The position numbers and the translations under genes are program-made. Shown here piece by piece: positions 22,531 to 37,158 of a stretch of 64,000 bases of DNA (the first letter of the stretch is position 1; every line of letters starts with the position of its first letter). The DNA comes from Sinohyriopsis cumingii (taxonomy: Eukaryota > Mollusca > Bivalvia > Unionida > Unionidae), in NCBI GenBank assembly GCA_028554795.2, contig JAPYKE020000578.1:124001-188000 (forward strand). The letters are read 5' to 3'. The notes beneath the pieces were generated by a model. That model was not told where the DNA came from. It saw only the letters and a list, made by a program, of their open reading frames with translations, and did no database searches.

Positions 22531-24369
22531 TTACATGTTACATGAGAAGGGTACTTTTTTACACAAAATCTTCACTGCTGAGAAAACTGGCCTTGTAAAG
22601 GAGGTTGCTGCTGGTGATGGTAGGTGGCATATATGTTGACGGACACTGTATTTCTCTTTCATTAATGAGCATAATAATTTGTAAGTCTAGCACAGAATCT
22701 AGTGTTAGAAAGGTATTTATTTAGGACACATTACCTTTAAGCTTTTTAGGTGCTTCAACTTCAATGGGCTTTTAGCAGGCCTCAACAACCTTACTTGGTA
22801 CCATTTTATCCTTTAAGAACTGCTTGATGTTAGATGATCCTGAAAATAGTGTATATGTTGATATTTTTAATAAACCAATACCTTCAAACCTGGTGCTAAT
22901 ATAATAAAAAATGAATGCAATTTATAGGGTATTTGTTTGATACATATGATGCTATTTTTAGCACATGATATACCTTTGATAACTAAAAAAAATCAGTTTA
23001 ATATAATTTGTGTTATTTCCAACGACATTTCTCCTATGTAAGCAGCAACAATAATTGAATGTATGTTTTCCTCCAACATGTGTAGTTTTTACTATTTTTC
23101 ATACAATATAATGTTTATATTGTTTTTGTAGAATGTCTCAACACAAAAATGAATATCATGTACACTTTCTGTGTATTACACTCACTCCATGGATGAATGA
23201 ATTTTATTGATTGACTTATCCTCTATGAAAATTAGATGTGATGTGTGATGTGATAGGATTTGGATTTTTAATGTAGTTTTTTAAAAAATTCAGTCATATT
23301 GCTACAATGTCTGCAATGTGGCCGTTTACAGTAATGTCTAGCAATGGGGCATTATACCACAGACATGTGACATGATGTTCCACGCAGTCACATCCTGACA
23401 CCAGGCCGACCAGTCCTAACACTAACCTCCTAATGCTGAGCGCCAAGTGAGGCAGCTGTTAGCACCATTTTTGTAAGTCTTTGGTACGACTTGGCAGGGG
23501 ATTGAACCCATGACCTCCCGCATCCAAGGCAGATGCACTAACCACTAGGCCACTGGTGAAAATTAAAAGTACTATTACTAGTAACATAGTGTACAAAATA
23601 TGTAAACTGTAAAAACTACAATATAAATATTAAAAATTATTATAACTTATTTGTATTTTGACTCTAAAACAGAGATTAAGTTTAATACATCCATACTTGT
23701 GTGCATGCTTTTTTGTGGGATGAAGATACTCAAATTTATTCAAGGCAGTTCATTTAGAAATTTGTATAGCTTTTAGATCTTAAACTTTGTGAACCTTTGA
23801 TAAGATGCGGGCTCATAATAAAGGAAAATAAATATGCCAGGTATGACACACTTATAAACTAAACTGTCATGAAATTTGGGTTTTACACACAAATTTTAAA
23901 AGATGATGTAACAGACTGACATATATTAGACCACTAAAGATATGACATTAAATACAATCCTAACATAACCACTTACCCAAATATTTAATCTGTGGTGCTG
24001 GTCTTGACTTGCTTGGCCTAGGCAATCATTTTCAATTAAATATAAATTGTTCTTTTGAAATTAACACTACACTACTTTTCTTTTTCAATCCTGATTTTAG
24101 AATGATCTGACCCTCTCTATCATAATATATAAGAGAGAAGGTACGCCGGAACTTCCAAATACTTCGCTCCACCCATGACCCTCGATTTGCTTCTGTTATT
24201 TCCGTCTTTAAAGGCACACGACCATACTATATGGCTTGTTTTACTTCTGAGATATTTTTTTATCCACCCAGCCATCATTGACTTTTCTGCGTTGTACTGA
24301 ACTGAAGTTACGGGCTCCGAAACGTGCGATTTTCGCGAAGTTCTTCATTGCAGACACTTCCGGGCTCAT
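22531..24369 (-). pseudogene. Candidate split gene, unit 5 copy
   Basis: The first copy with GCA (Ala) for GTA (Val) in exon 2 (GTGGTGCTGG on the plus strand). It has ACAGAGATT and AAAGATATG in intron 2, shared with unit 7. Confidence 0.42.
23235..23556 (-). mobile_element. SINE, unit 5 copy
   Basis: GTGATAGG tail form, unlike units 2-4; duplications intact. Confidence 0.84.
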
Positions 24370-25968
24370 GTGAAAACCGGTGACAAGAGCGATAGGGACA
24401 ATGTTTTCAACTCTATGGTGCATCATTTCTTGAATTAGAGAACAGCGGTAGATGGAAAAGTAACTTTTTTTTTACTTACCATTAACTCGGAATCCTGTTG
24501 CATGCAAGAATTAGACATCGAACATATATGCCACTCTATTTTGAAAATAGGTAAACTATACGGCACGCGCGTGAACACCGAAATATGGTTGGCTCAAAAA
24601 CTTGGCGAAAATGTAACGTTTACATGTTTGTGTGTTTTGAGATTTCCTGGTGTACTGCCTGGTTATTAGGCAAAAGTGAGTGATTGACTTAGTTGAGAAT
24701 TTGAAAGATTGTAAAGGGTGAAGGAGGTGTGTGAGGGTGAGTGCGAGAGAAAGTTGGGTAGTGGAAACTTAAAGGTAGGAGAAGGAGTGTAAAGAAGAAA
24801 GAAAGAAGGGTATTGGGGTATGAATTATGTATGTAGTGGTTTAGGCGATAGAGCCCCAGGTACGGTAGGTTAGTCGGTAGAGGACGAGGTACGGTGGGGT
24901 GGGAGTGGACGTGAAATGTTGTTTAGGACGCGACCTTTATGGCGGATTATCGGGGAACTTGATAAAGCTGGGAGTACACGATAAAGCTTGGTAGATAAGA
25001 GGAATGAATAAGAGCATAACACACTGGATGTAGACTGTAGACGTCGAAGGATGACCTGTATCGCATGGGACGTATTCTCGTGAGTTTTTACTGAAATTTT
25101 ATGTTATATAATCAAAAAGAAAGAAGGAATAGTCTGTTCCGTTGTAAATCGATGTTTTGGGATAGAATAGGGACAAAGAAGATCTAGTAAAAATGCAATT
25201 TCATTTTTCTACGTGTTTCAATTAAACAATCACACTAAAGCACTAAAAGTCAAAACATTTAAGAAAGATATCATATTCTTACAAATTAGACTGCAGCAGA
25301 CAGACTACATAACTGAGATCAGACATGGATCAGAAATAAATGAAGGTAAAATTTTTGTAAGCTTTAATGCATGTAGCATAACATTTAAGAGGGAATATCA
25401 TCACTTGGCAAAATGTAAAGGAAGGATGTACTCGGCAAGAATAGTGTCACAGTTATTTATTATTGGCAATGACGTTGCCCCATCCCCTTTGCCCCTATGT
25501 GTGGGCGCCCATGCCCACATATATTTTCTTCTTTCTGCACTATTTTTTTTTTCTTCTTCAAATTATAACATTAGAAACTGGTACTAAAACTCCACTTAAT
25601 TTATTGTTTAAACATGTCACTTTACCAATTTAAGGCTGTCAGTGAGATGGTACATCGACCCACAGCTAATATTTTTGCTTCAAAACACTTTCCAGAAAAT
25701 CCAGGCCCTAGAGTGATCCTGCTGAGATTGGTGTCGGACTGTAGTGGGGTGGCTTTTGCATGTATTTCTTTGTTTCGCGCATTTGTGTCAAAATTCATAA
25801 ACTTGCTTCATCTCTAGAAATGAAAATACTAAATGAAGGGAATAGTATAAGCAACTGTCCCTGAGACAGCTTAGACTTCTGGTTTTATATTCTGAAGGTA
25901 ATTGTGTCAGCCAACTAACACACATGGCTCACGCGACTTCCATATTCAAAAACAAAACGCAATAACTT

Positions 25969-26219
25969 TAGCAGCAGAGAGGGTGAACAGACCTTTTGCT
26001 GAAACGTCATTTATGAAAACTGAAGCTTTCTAGGAAAACTATAAAAACATAAGGTCACTAACGCCAAAACCAAAACCTCTAACTTTACCGAGAGTTTCTC
26101 TAAATGGGTTAGTTTATTTTGTTACTTTATTTTTGTCGTTAGTGTTCTTCTAAATTTGTATTTGTGCTTTTTGTTTATCCACCGAACGTTTAATTGAGGT
26201 CGCACCCTCTCTGCTGCTA
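25969..26219. mobile_element. Foldback element, unit 6 copy
   Basis: Arms perfect; no private change noticed. Confidence 0.6.
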
Positions 26220-26250
26220 TACTTAAATCATTATTATATCAATAATTTAA

Positions 26251-26937
26251 TCTTACACTAGTAGATTAGCTAGAGAAAGATTAGAAGCAATTACAAGATA
26301 GTGCCATGTTCATCATGCTCTCAAACAAAAACTACAGGACCGACAAGAAGCACAAGCTGAGTATGCAGCAGGTACAGAAAAATTATATAAACCTGTTACA
26401 AAGGTTACTGAAAGAGTTGCAGAAGCTACTGAAGGTCTTCTTCTAGCGTTAAAACAAACTGCTGAGCAAACTGGAAAGATATCAAGAACCAAACAAACAA
26501 AATAGATTTTAAGAGATCTTCCAGGTGAAATAGCTGCTGCTCAACACCTGATTCTCAGCTTAAAGAAGAACTTGAAGGTGAAGAACTTGAAGGTGCTGTT
26601 GTAAACGAACCAGAACCGAAGGGAGAAAAAAACAACAGGAATCAGAACTAAATCAAACGATAAATTTTCCGAGGTGAATATTTCCTACTTAATAAGTATT
26701 GAAGAGGTAAGATTACCTGCACTTGCCGTGCATAGTTATGATAATAGAAAGGTATTTCTGAAACCTCCATACGCAAATAAATAGGGAAGTAGTGAAACCT
26801 GGTACAAGTGGATTTATAAAGTATACCATGAAACTGATAATGTCAAAAATGATGATCCAAAATATTTTGAATTTATTGATGGGATAAATAAACATCTTGA
26901 AAGCTTACAACGAGTAGATGATATGCCTTATTTATAA
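26251..26937 (+). pseudogene. Decayed coding region, unit 6 copy
   Basis: Starts the GTGCC form (GCGCC in units 1-5) directly after the first TAG, shared by units 6-10. Confidence 0.55.
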
Positions 26938-27406
26938 AGGAAGCGACACATGTACTGTACTGTAACATGATATTTTGGTCTCTCATGTACCCTGTTTTGT
27001 TCAAGGTTAATTTCTCTTCTTGTGTTAATCCACAAAACCTACATATAGCCAAAGCTGACCATGTTATGATCTTGACAATTATGTCCAGCTATAATCATCA
27101 AAGCGAAAATCTCCATAGCTGTGCGAAGCCAAATATTTTATCACAACATTGCTGAACCAATTCCTGTAAATATATCTTTTTATACTAGATAATGATATAA
27201 TTATATAATAATAACCATTACTGGTACATATTATACTGTAGTTTGGCCAATACTTATTTCATTATTGAGAACCAGAAATTGGGAAATACACATCATTAAC
27301 TATAATAGGATTACTTACCTTGCTTAATCAATTAAGTATTGGTTCTAGACACATTGAAATAAAAATTTGGCTGCCAGGGAGGTATAAATTGTGCCTAAAA
27401 TGATGA

Positions 27407-29245
27407 TTACATGTTACATGAGAAGGGTACTTTTTTACACAAAATCTTCACTGCTGAGAAAACTGGCCTTGTAAAGGAGGTTGCTGCTGGTGATGGTAGG
27501 TGGCATATATGTTGACGGACACTGTATTTCTCTTTCATTAATGAGCATAATAATTTGTAAGTCTAGCACAGAATCTAGTGTTAGAAAGGTATTTATTTAG
27601 GACACATTACCTTTAAGCTTTTTAGGTGCTTCAACTTCAATGGGCTTTTAGCAGGCCTCAACAACCTTACTTGGTACCATTTTATCCTTTAAGAACTGCT
27701 TGATGTTAGATGATCCTGAAAATAGTGTATATGTTGATATTTTTAATAAACCAATACCTTCAAACCTGGTGCTAATATAATAAAAAATGAATGCAATTTA
27801 TAGGGTATTTGTTTGATACATATGATGCTATTTTTAGCACATGATATACCTTTGATAACTAAAAAAAATCAGTTTAATATAATTTGTGTTATTTCCAACG
27901 ACATTTCTCCTATGTAAGCAGCAACAATAATTGAATTTATGTTTTCCTCCAACATGTGTAGTTTTTACTATTTTTCATACAATATAATGTTTATATTGTT
28001 TTTGTAGAATGTCTCAACACAAAAATGAATATCATGTACACTTTCTGTGTATTACACTCACTCCATGGATGAATGAATTTTATTGATTGACTTATCCTCT
28101 ATGAAAATTAGATGTGATGTGTGATGTGATAGGATTTGGATTTTTAATGTAGTTTTTTAAAAAATTCAGTCATATTGCTACAATGTCTGCAATGTGGCCG
28201 TTTACAGTAATGTCTAGCAATGGGGCATTATACCACAGACATGTGACATGATGTTCCACGCAGTCACATCCTGACACCAGGCCGACCAGTCCTAACACTA
28301 ACCTCCTAATGCTGAGCGCCAAGTGAGGCAGCTGTTAGCACCATTTTTGTAAGTCTTTGGTACGACTTGGCAGGGGATTGAACCCATGACCTCCCGCATC
28401 CAAGGCAGATGCACTAACCACTAGGCCACTGGTGAAAATTAAAAGTACTATTACTAGTAACATAGTGTACAAAATATGTAAACTGTAAAAACTACAATAT
28501 AAATATTAAAAATTATTATAACTTATTTGTATTTTGACTCTAAAACAGACATTAAGTTTAATACATCCATACTTGTGTGCATGCTTTTTTGTGGGATGAA
28601 GATACTCAAATTTATTCAAGGCAGTTCATTTAGAAATTTGTATAGCTTTTAGATCTTAAACTTTGTGAACCTTTGATAAGATGCGGGCTCATAATAAAGG
28701 AAAATAAATATGCCAGGTATGACACACTTATAAACTAAACTGTCATGAAATTTGGGTTTTACACACAAATTTTAAAAGATGATGTAACAGACTGACATAT
28801 ATTAGACCACTAAAGATATGACATTAAATACAATCCTAACATAACCACTTACCCAAATATTTAATCTGTGGTGCTGGTCTTGACTTGCTTGGCCTAGGCA
28901 ATCATTTTCAATTAAATATAAATTGTTCTTTTGAAATTAACACTACACTACTTTTCTTTTTCAATCCTGATTTTAGAATGATCTGACCCTCTCTATCATA
29001 ATATATAAGAGAGAAGGTACGCCGGAACTTCCAAATACTTCGCTCCACCCATGACCCTCGATTTGCTTCTGTTATTTCCGTCTTTAAAGGCACACGACCA
29101 TACTATATGGCTTGTTTTACTTCTGAGATATTTTTTTATCCACCCAGCCATCATTGACTTTTCTGCGTTGTACTGAACTGAAGTTACGGGCTCCGAAACG
29201 TGCGATTTTCGCGAAGTTCTTCATTGCAGACACTTCCGGGCTCAT
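27407..29245 (-). pseudogene. Candidate split gene, unit 6 copy
   Basis: TTGAATTTATG in intron 2 near 27930, shared only with unit 8. Exons and junctions unchanged. Confidence 0.42.
28111..28432 (-). mobile_element. SINE, unit 6 copy
   Basis: No private change noticed; duplications intact. Confidence 0.84.
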
Positions 29246-30844
29246 GTGAAAACCGGTGACAAGAGCGATAGGGACAATGTTTTCAACTCTATGGTGCATC
29301 ATTTCTTGAATTAGAGAACAGCGGTAGATGGAAAAGTAACTTTTTTTTTACTTACCATTAACTCGGAATCCTGTTGCATGCAAGAATTAGACATCGAACA
29401 TATATGCCACTCTATTTTGAAAATAGGTAAACCATACGGCACGCGCGTGAACACCGAAATATGGTTGGCTCAAAAACTTGGCGAAAATGTAACGTTTACA
29501 TGTTTGTGTGTTTTGAGATTTCCTGGTGTACTGCCTGGTTATTAGGCAAAAGTGAGTGATTGACTTAGTTGAGAATTTGAAAGATTGTAAAGGGTGAAGG
29601 AGGTGTGTGAGGGTGAGTGCGAGAGAAAGTTGGGTAGTGGAAACTTAAAGGTAGGAGAAGGAGTGTAAAGAAGAAAGAAAGAAGGGTATTGGGGTATGAA
29701 TTATGTATGTAGTGGTTTAGGCGATAGAGCCCCAGGTACGGTAGGTTAGTCGGTAGAGGACGAGGTACGGTGGGGTGGGAGTGGACGTGAAATGTTGTTT
29801 AGGACGCGACCTTTATGGCGGATTATCGGGGAACTTGATAAAGCTGGGAGTACACGATAAAGCTTGGTAGATAAGAGGAATGAATAAGAGCATAACACAC
29901 TGGATGTAGACTGTAGACGTCGAAGGATGACCTGTATCGCATGGGACATATTCTCGTGAGTTTTTACTGAAATTTTATGTTATATAATCAAAAAGAAAGA
30001 AGGAATAGTCTGTTCCGTTGTAAATCGATGTTTTGGGATAGAATAGGGACAAAGAAGATCTAGTAAAAATGCAATTTCATTTTTCTACGTGTTTCAATTA
30101 AACAATCACACTAAAGCACTAAAAGTCAAAACATTTAAGAAAGATATCATATTCTTACAAATTAGACTGCAGCAGACAGACTACATAACTGAGATCAGAC
30201 ATGGATCAGAAATAAATGAAGGTAAAATTTTTGTAAGCTTTAATGCATGTAGCATAACATTTAAGAGGGAATATCATCACTTGGCAAAATGTAAAGGAAG
30301 GATGTACTCGGCAAGAATAGTGTCACAGTTATTTATTATTGGCAATGACGTTGCCCCATCCCCTTTGCCCCTATGTGTGGGCGCCCATGCCCACATATAT
30401 TTTCTTCTTTCTGCACTATTTTTTTTTTCTTCTTCAAATTATAACATTAGAAACTGGTACTAAAACTCCACTTAATTTATTGTTTAAACATGTCACTTTA
30501 CCAATTTAAGGCTGTCAGTGAGATGGTACATCGACCCACAGCTAATATTTTTGCTTCAAAACACTTTCCAGAAAATCCAGGCCCTAGAGTGATCCTGCTG
30601 AGATTGGTGTCGGACTGTAGTGGGGTGGCTTTTGCATGTATTTCTTTGTTTCGCGCATTTGTGTCAAAATTCATAAACTTGCTTCATCTCTAGAAATGAA
30701 AATACTAAATGAAGGGAATAGTATAAGCAACTGTCCCTGAGACAGCTTAGACTTCTGGTTTTATATTCTGAAGGTAATTGTGTCAGCCAACTAACACACA
30801 TGGCTCACGCGACTTCCATATTCAAAAACAAAACGCAATAACTT

Positions 30845-31095
30845 TAGCAGCAGAGAGGGTGAACAGACCTTTTGCTGAAACGTCATTTATGAAAACTGAA
30901 GCTTTCTAGGAAAACTATAAAAACATAAGGTCACTAACGCCAAAACCAAAACCTCTAACTTTACCGAGAGTTTCTCTAAATGGGTTAGTTTATTTTGTTA
31001 CTTTATTTTTGTCGTTAGTGTTCTTCTAAATTTGTATTTGTGCTTTTTGTTTATCCACCGAACGTTTAATTGAGGTCGCACCCTCTCTGCTGCTA
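30845..31095. mobile_element. Foldback element, unit 7 copy
   Basis: Arms perfect; no private change noticed. Confidence 0.6.
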
Positions 31096-31126
31096 TACTT
31101 AAATCATTATTATATCAATAATTTAA

Positions 31127-31813
31127 TCTTACACTAGTAGATTAGCTAGAGAAAGATTAGAAGCAATTACAAGATAGTGCCATGTTCATCATGCTCTCAA
31201 ACAAAAACTACAGGACCGACAAGAAGCACAAGCTGAGTATGCAGCAGGTACAGAAAAATTATATAAACCTGTTACAAAGGTTACTGAAAGAGTTGCAGAA
31301 GCTACTGAAGGTCTTCTTCTAGCGTTAAAACAAACTGCTGAGCAAACTGGAAAGATATCAAGAACCAAACAAACAAAATAGATTTTAAGAGATCTTCCAG
31401 GTGAAATAGCTGCTGCTCAACACCTGATTCTCAGCTTAAAGAAGAACTTGAAGGTGAAGAACTTGAAGGTGCTGTTGTAAACGAACCAGAACCGAAGGGA
31501 GAAAAAAACAACAGGAATCAGAACTAAATCAAACGATAAATTTTCCGAGGTGAATATTTCCTACTTAATAAGTATTGAAGAGGTAAGATTACCTGCACTT
31601 GCCGTGCATAGTTATGATAATAGAAAGGTATTTCTGAAACCTCCATACGCAAATAAATAGGGAAGTAGTGAAACCTGGTACAAGTGGATTTATAAAGTAT
31701 ACCATGAAACTGATAATGTCAAAAATGATGATCCAAAATATTTTGAATTTATTGATGGGATAAATAAACATCTTGAAAGCTTACAACGAGTAGATGATAT
31801 GCCTTATTTATAA
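31127..31813 (+). pseudogene. Decayed coding region, unit 7 copy
   Basis: GTGCC form; same stops. Confidence 0.55.
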
Positions 31814-32282
31814 AGGAAGCGACACATGTACTGTACTGTAACATGATATTTTGGTCTCTCATGTACCCTGTTTTGTTCAAGGTTAATTTCTCTTCTTGTG
31901 TTAATCCACAAAACCTACATATAGCCAAAGCTGACCATGTTATGATCTTGACAATTATGTCCAGCTATAATCATCAAAGCGAAAATCTCCATAGCTGTGC
32001 GAAGCCAAATATTTTATCACAACATTGCTGAACCAATTCCTGTAAATATATCTTTTTATACTAGATAATGATATAATTATATAATAATAACCATTACTGG
32101 TACATATTATACTGTAGTTTGGCCAATACTTATTTCATTATTGAGAACCAGAAATTGGGAAATACACATCATTAACTATAATAGGATTACTTACCTTGCT
32201 TAATCAATTAAGTATTGGTTCTAGACACATTGAAATAAAAATTTGGCTGCCAGGGAGGTATAAATTGTGCCTAAAATGATGA

Positions 32283-34121
32283 TTACATGTTACATGAGAA
32301 GGGTACTTTTTTACACAAAATCTTCACTGCTGAGAAAACTGGCCTTGTAAAGGAGGTTGCTGCTGGTGATGGTAGGTGGCATATATGTTGACGGACACTG
32401 TATTTCTCTTTCATTAATGAGCATAATAATTTGTAAGTCTAGCACAGAATCTAGTGTTAGAAAGGTATTTATTTAGGACACATTACCTTTAAGCTTTTTA
32501 GGTGCTTCAACTTCAATGGGCTTTTAGCAGGCCTCAACAACCTTACTTGGTACCATTTTATCCTTTAAGAACTGCTTGATGTTAGATGATCCTGAAAATA
32601 GTGTATATGTTGATATTTTTAATAAACCAATACCTTCAAACCTGGTGCTAATATAATAAAAAATGAATGCAATTTATAGGGTATTTGTTTGATACATATG
32701 ATGCTATTTTTAGCACATGATATACCTTTGATAACTAAAAAAAATCAGTTTAATATAATTTGTGTTATTTCCAACGACATTTCTCCTATGTAAGCAGCAA
32801 CAATAATTGAATGTATGTTTTCCTCCAACATGTGTAGTTTTTACTATTTTTCATACAATATAATGTTTATATTGTTTTTGTAGAATGTCTCAACACAAAA
32901 ATGAATATCATGTACACTTTCTGTGTATTACACTCACTCCATGGATGAATGAATTTTATTGATTGACTTATCCTCTATGAAAATTAGATGTGATGTGTGA
33001 TGTGATAGGATTTGGATTTTTAATGTAGTTTTTTAAAAAATTCAGTCATATTGCTACAATGTCTGCAATGTGGCCGTTTACAGTAATGTCTAGCAATGGG
33101 GCATTATACCACAGACATGTGACATGATGTTCCACGCAGTCACATCCTGACACCAGGCCGACCAGTCCTAACACTAACCTCCTAATGCTGAGCGCCAAGT
33201 GAGGCAGCTGTTAGCACCATTTTTGTAAGTCTTTGGTACGACTTGGCAGGGGATTGAACCCATGACCTCCCGCATCCAAGGCAGATGCACTAACCACTAG
33301 GCCACTGGTGAAAATTAAAAGTACTATTACTAGTAACATAGTGTACAAAATATGTAAACTGTAAAAACTACAATATAAATATTAAAAATTATTATAACTT
33401 ATTTGTATTTTGACTCTAAAACAGAGATTAAGTTTAATACATCCATACTTGTGTGCATGCTTTTTTGTGGGATGAAGATACTCAAATTTATTCAAGGCAG
33501 TTCATTTAGAAATTTGTATAGCTTTTAGATCTTAAACTTTGTGAACCTTTGATAAGATGCGGGCTCATAATAAAGGAAAATAAATATGCCAGGTATGACA
33601 CACTTATAAACTAAACTGTCATGAAATTTGGGTTTTACACACAAATTTTAAAAGATGATGTAACAGACTGACATATATTAGACCACTAAAGATATGACAT
33701 TAAATACAATCCTAACATAACCACTTACCCAAATATTTAATCTGTGGTGCTGGTCTTGACTTGCTTGGCCTAGGCAATCATTTTCAATTAAATATAAATT
33801 GTTCTTTTGAAATTAACACTACACTACTTTTCTTTTTCAATCCTGATTTTAGAATGATCTGACCCTCTCTATCATAATATATAAGAGAGAAGGTACGCCG
33901 GAACTTCCAAATACTTCGCTCCACCCATGACCCTCGATTTGCTTCTGTTATTTCCGTCTTTAAAGGCACACGACCATACTATATGGCTTGTTTTACTTCT
34001 GAGATATTTTTTTATCCACCCAGCCATCATTGACTTTTCTGCGTTGTACTGAACTGAAGTTACGGGCTCCGAAACGTGCGATTTTCGCGAAGTTCTTCAT
34101 TGCAGACACTTCCGGGCTCAT
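32283..34121 (-). pseudogene. Candidate split gene, unit 7 copy
   Basis: Intron 2 has ACAGAGATT, otherwise seen only in unit 5. Confidence 0.42.
32987..33308 (-). mobile_element. SINE, unit 7 copy
   Basis: No private change noticed; duplications intact. Confidence 0.84.
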
Positions 34122-35720
34122 GTGAAAACCGGTGACAAGAGCGATAGGGACAATGTTTTCAACTCTATGGTGCATCATTTCTTGAATTAGAGAACAGCGG
34201 TAGATGGAAAAGTAACTTTTTTTTTACTTACCATTAACTCGGAATCCTGTTGCATGCAAGAATTAGACATCGAACATATATGCCACTCTATTTTGAAAAT
34301 AGGTAAACTATACGGCACGCGCGTGAACACCGAAATATGGTTGGCTCAAAAACTTGGCGAAAATGTAACGTTTACATGTTTGTGTGTTTTGAGATTTCCT
34401 GGTGTACTGCCTGGTTATTAGGCAAAAGTGAGTGATTGACTTAGTTGAGAATTTGAAAGATTGTAAAGGGTGAAGGAGGTGTGTGAGGGTGAGTGCGAGA
34501 GAAAGTTGGGTAGTGGAAACTTAAAGGTAGGAGAAGGAGTGTAAAGAAGAAAGAAAGAAGGGTATTGGGGTATGAATTATGTATGTAGTGGTTTAGGCGA
34601 TAGAGCCCCAGGTACGGTAGGTTAGTCGGTAGAGGACGAGGTACGGTGGGGTGGGAGTGGACGTGAAATGTTGTTTAGGACGCGACCTTTATGGCGGATT
34701 ATCGGGGAACTTGATAAAGCTGGGAGTACACGATAAAGCTTGGTAGATAAGAGGAATGAATAAGAGCATAACACACTGGATGTAGACTGTAGACGTCGAA
34801 GGATGACCTGTATCGCATGGGACGTATTCTCGTGAGTTTTTACTGAAATTTTATGTTATATAATCAAAAAGAAAGAAGGAATAGTCTGTTCCGTTGTAAA
34901 TCGATGTTTTGGGATAGAATAGGGACAAAGAAGATCTAGTAAAAATGCAATTTCATTTTTCTACGTGTTTCAATTAAACAATCACACTAAAGCACTAAAA
35001 GTCAAAACATTTAAGAAAGATATCATATTCTTACAAATTAGACTGCAGCAGACAGACTACATAACTGAGATCAGACATGGATCAGAAATAAATGAAGGTA
35101 AAATTTTTGTAAGCTTTAATGCATGTAGCATAACATTTAAGAGGGAATATCATCACTTGGCAAAATGTAAAGGAAGGATGTACTCGGCAAGAATAGTGTC
35201 ACAGTTATTTATTATTGGCAATGACGTTGCCCCATCCCCTTTGCCCCTATGTGTGGGCGCCCATGCCCACATATATTTTCTTCTTTCTGCACTATTTTTT
35301 TTTTCTTCTTCAAATTATAACATTAGAAACTGGTACTAAAACTCCACTTAATTTATTGTTTAAACATGTCACTTTACCAATTTAAGGCTGTCAGTGAGAT
35401 GGTACATCGACCCACAGCTAATATTTTTGCTTCAAAACACTTTCCAGAAAATCCAGGCCCTAGAGTGATCCTGCTGAGATTGGTGTCGGACTGTAGTGGG
35501 GTGGCTTTTGCATGTATTTCTTTGTTTCGCGCATTTGTGTCAAAATTCATAAACTTGCTTCATCTCTAGAAATGAAAATACTAAATGAAGGGAATAGTAT
35601 AAGCAACTGTCCCTGAGACAGCTTAGACTTCTGGTTTTATATTCTGAAGGTAATTGTGTCAGCCAACTAACACACATGGCTCACGCGACTTCCATATTCA
35701 AAAACAAAACGCAATAACTT

Positions 35721-35971
35721 TAGCAGCAGAGAGGGTGAACAGACCTTTTGCTGAAACGTCATTTATGAAAACTGAAGCTTTCTAGGAAAACTATAAAAAC
35801 ATAAGGTCACTAACGCCAAAACCAAAACCTCTAACTTTACCGAGAGTTTCTCTAAATGGGTTAGTTTATTTTGTTACTTTATTTTTGTCGTTAGTGTTCT
35901 TCTAAATTTGTATTTGTGCTTTTTGTTTATCCACCGAACGTTTAATTGAGGTCGCACCCTCTCTGCTGCTA
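35721..35971. mobile_element. Foldback element, unit 8 copy
   Basis: Arms perfect; same as unit 6. Confidence 0.6.
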
Positions 35972-36002
35972 TACTTAAATCATTATTATATCAATAATTT
36001 AA

Positions 36003-36689
36003 TCTTACACTAGTAGATTAGCTAGAGAAAGATTAGAAGCAATTACAAGATAGTGCCATGTTCATCATGCTCTCAAACAAAAACTACAGGACCGACAAGA
36101 AGCACAAGCTGAGTATGCAGCAGGTACAGAAAAATTATATAAACCTGTTACAAAGGTTACTGAAAGAGTTGCAGAAGCTACTGAAGGTCTTCTTCTAGCG
36201 TTAAAACAAACTGCTGAGCAAACTGGAAAGATATCAAGAACCAAACAAACAAAATAGATTTTAAGAGATCTTCCAGGTGAAATAGCTGCTGCTCAACACC
36301 TGATTCTCAGCTTAAAGAAGAACTTGAAGGTGAAGAACTTGAAGGTGCTGTTGTAAACGAACCAGAACCGAAGGGAGAAAAAAACAACAGGAATCAGAAC
36401 TAAATCAAACGATAAATTTTCCGAGGTGAATATTTCCTACTTAATAAGTATTGAAGAGGTAAGATTACCTGCACTTGCCGTGCATAGTTATGATAATAGA
36501 AAGGTATTTCTGAAACCTCCATACGCAAATAAATAGGGAAGTAGTGAAACCTGGTACAAGTGGATTTATAAAGTATACCATGAAACTGATAATGTCAAAA
36601 ATGATGATCCAAAATATTTTGAATTTATTGATGGGATAAATAAACATCTTGAAAGCTTACAACGAGTAGATGATATGCCTTATTTATAA
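36003..36689 (+). pseudogene. Decayed coding region, unit 8 copy
   Basis: GTGCC form; same as unit 6. Confidence 0.55.
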
Positions 36690-37158
36690 AGGAAGCGACA
36701 CATGTACTGTACTGTAACATGATATTTTGGTCTCTCATGTACCCTGTTTTGTTCAAGGTTAATTTCTCTTCTTGTGTTAATCCACAAAACCTACATATAG
36801 CCAAAGCTGACCATGTTATGATCTTGACAATTATGTCCAGCTATAATCATCAAAGCGAAAATCTCCATAGCTGTGCGAAGCCAAATATTTTATCACAACA
36901 TTGCTGAACCAATTCCTGTAAATATATCTTTTTATACTAGATAATGATATAATTATATAATAATAACCATTACTGGTACATATTATACTGTAGTTTGGCC
37001 AATACTTATTTCATTATTGAGAACCAGAAATTGGGAAATACACATCATTAACTATAATAGGATTACTTACCTTGCTTAATCAATTAAGTATTGGTTCTAG
37101 ACACATTGAAATAAAAATTTGGCTGCCAGGGAGGTATAAATTGTGCCTAAAATGATGA

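Larger units (their letters stand above)
19502..24374. repeat. Array unit 5 (mosaic)
   Basis: The left part has the units 2-4 markers (7-T ACTCACC near 19600, TATACAGCAC near 19685). From 21505 onward it has AAAAATTATATAAAC, GTGATAGGAT, ACAGAGATT, AAAGATATG and GTGGTGCTGG, like unit 7. The lineage switch falls between about 19690 and 21505. Private change: CACATAGATT near 20641. Confidence 0.96.
24375..29250. repeat. Array unit 6
   Basis: 4,876 bp, as are units 7-10. Markers of units 6-9 are a 9-T run, GGCACGCGCGTGAACACC, CCCCTATGTG and ATAGTGCC. GGGACGTATTC near 25067 and TTGAATTTATG near 27930 are shared only with unit 8. Confidence 0.97.
29251..34126. repeat. Array unit 7
   Basis: Has the units 6-9 markers plus AAACCATACGG near 29430, shared only with unit 9. 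ACAGAGATT near 33421 is shared only with unit 5, so the right end of unit 7 is allied to the right end of unit 5. Confidence 0.97.
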
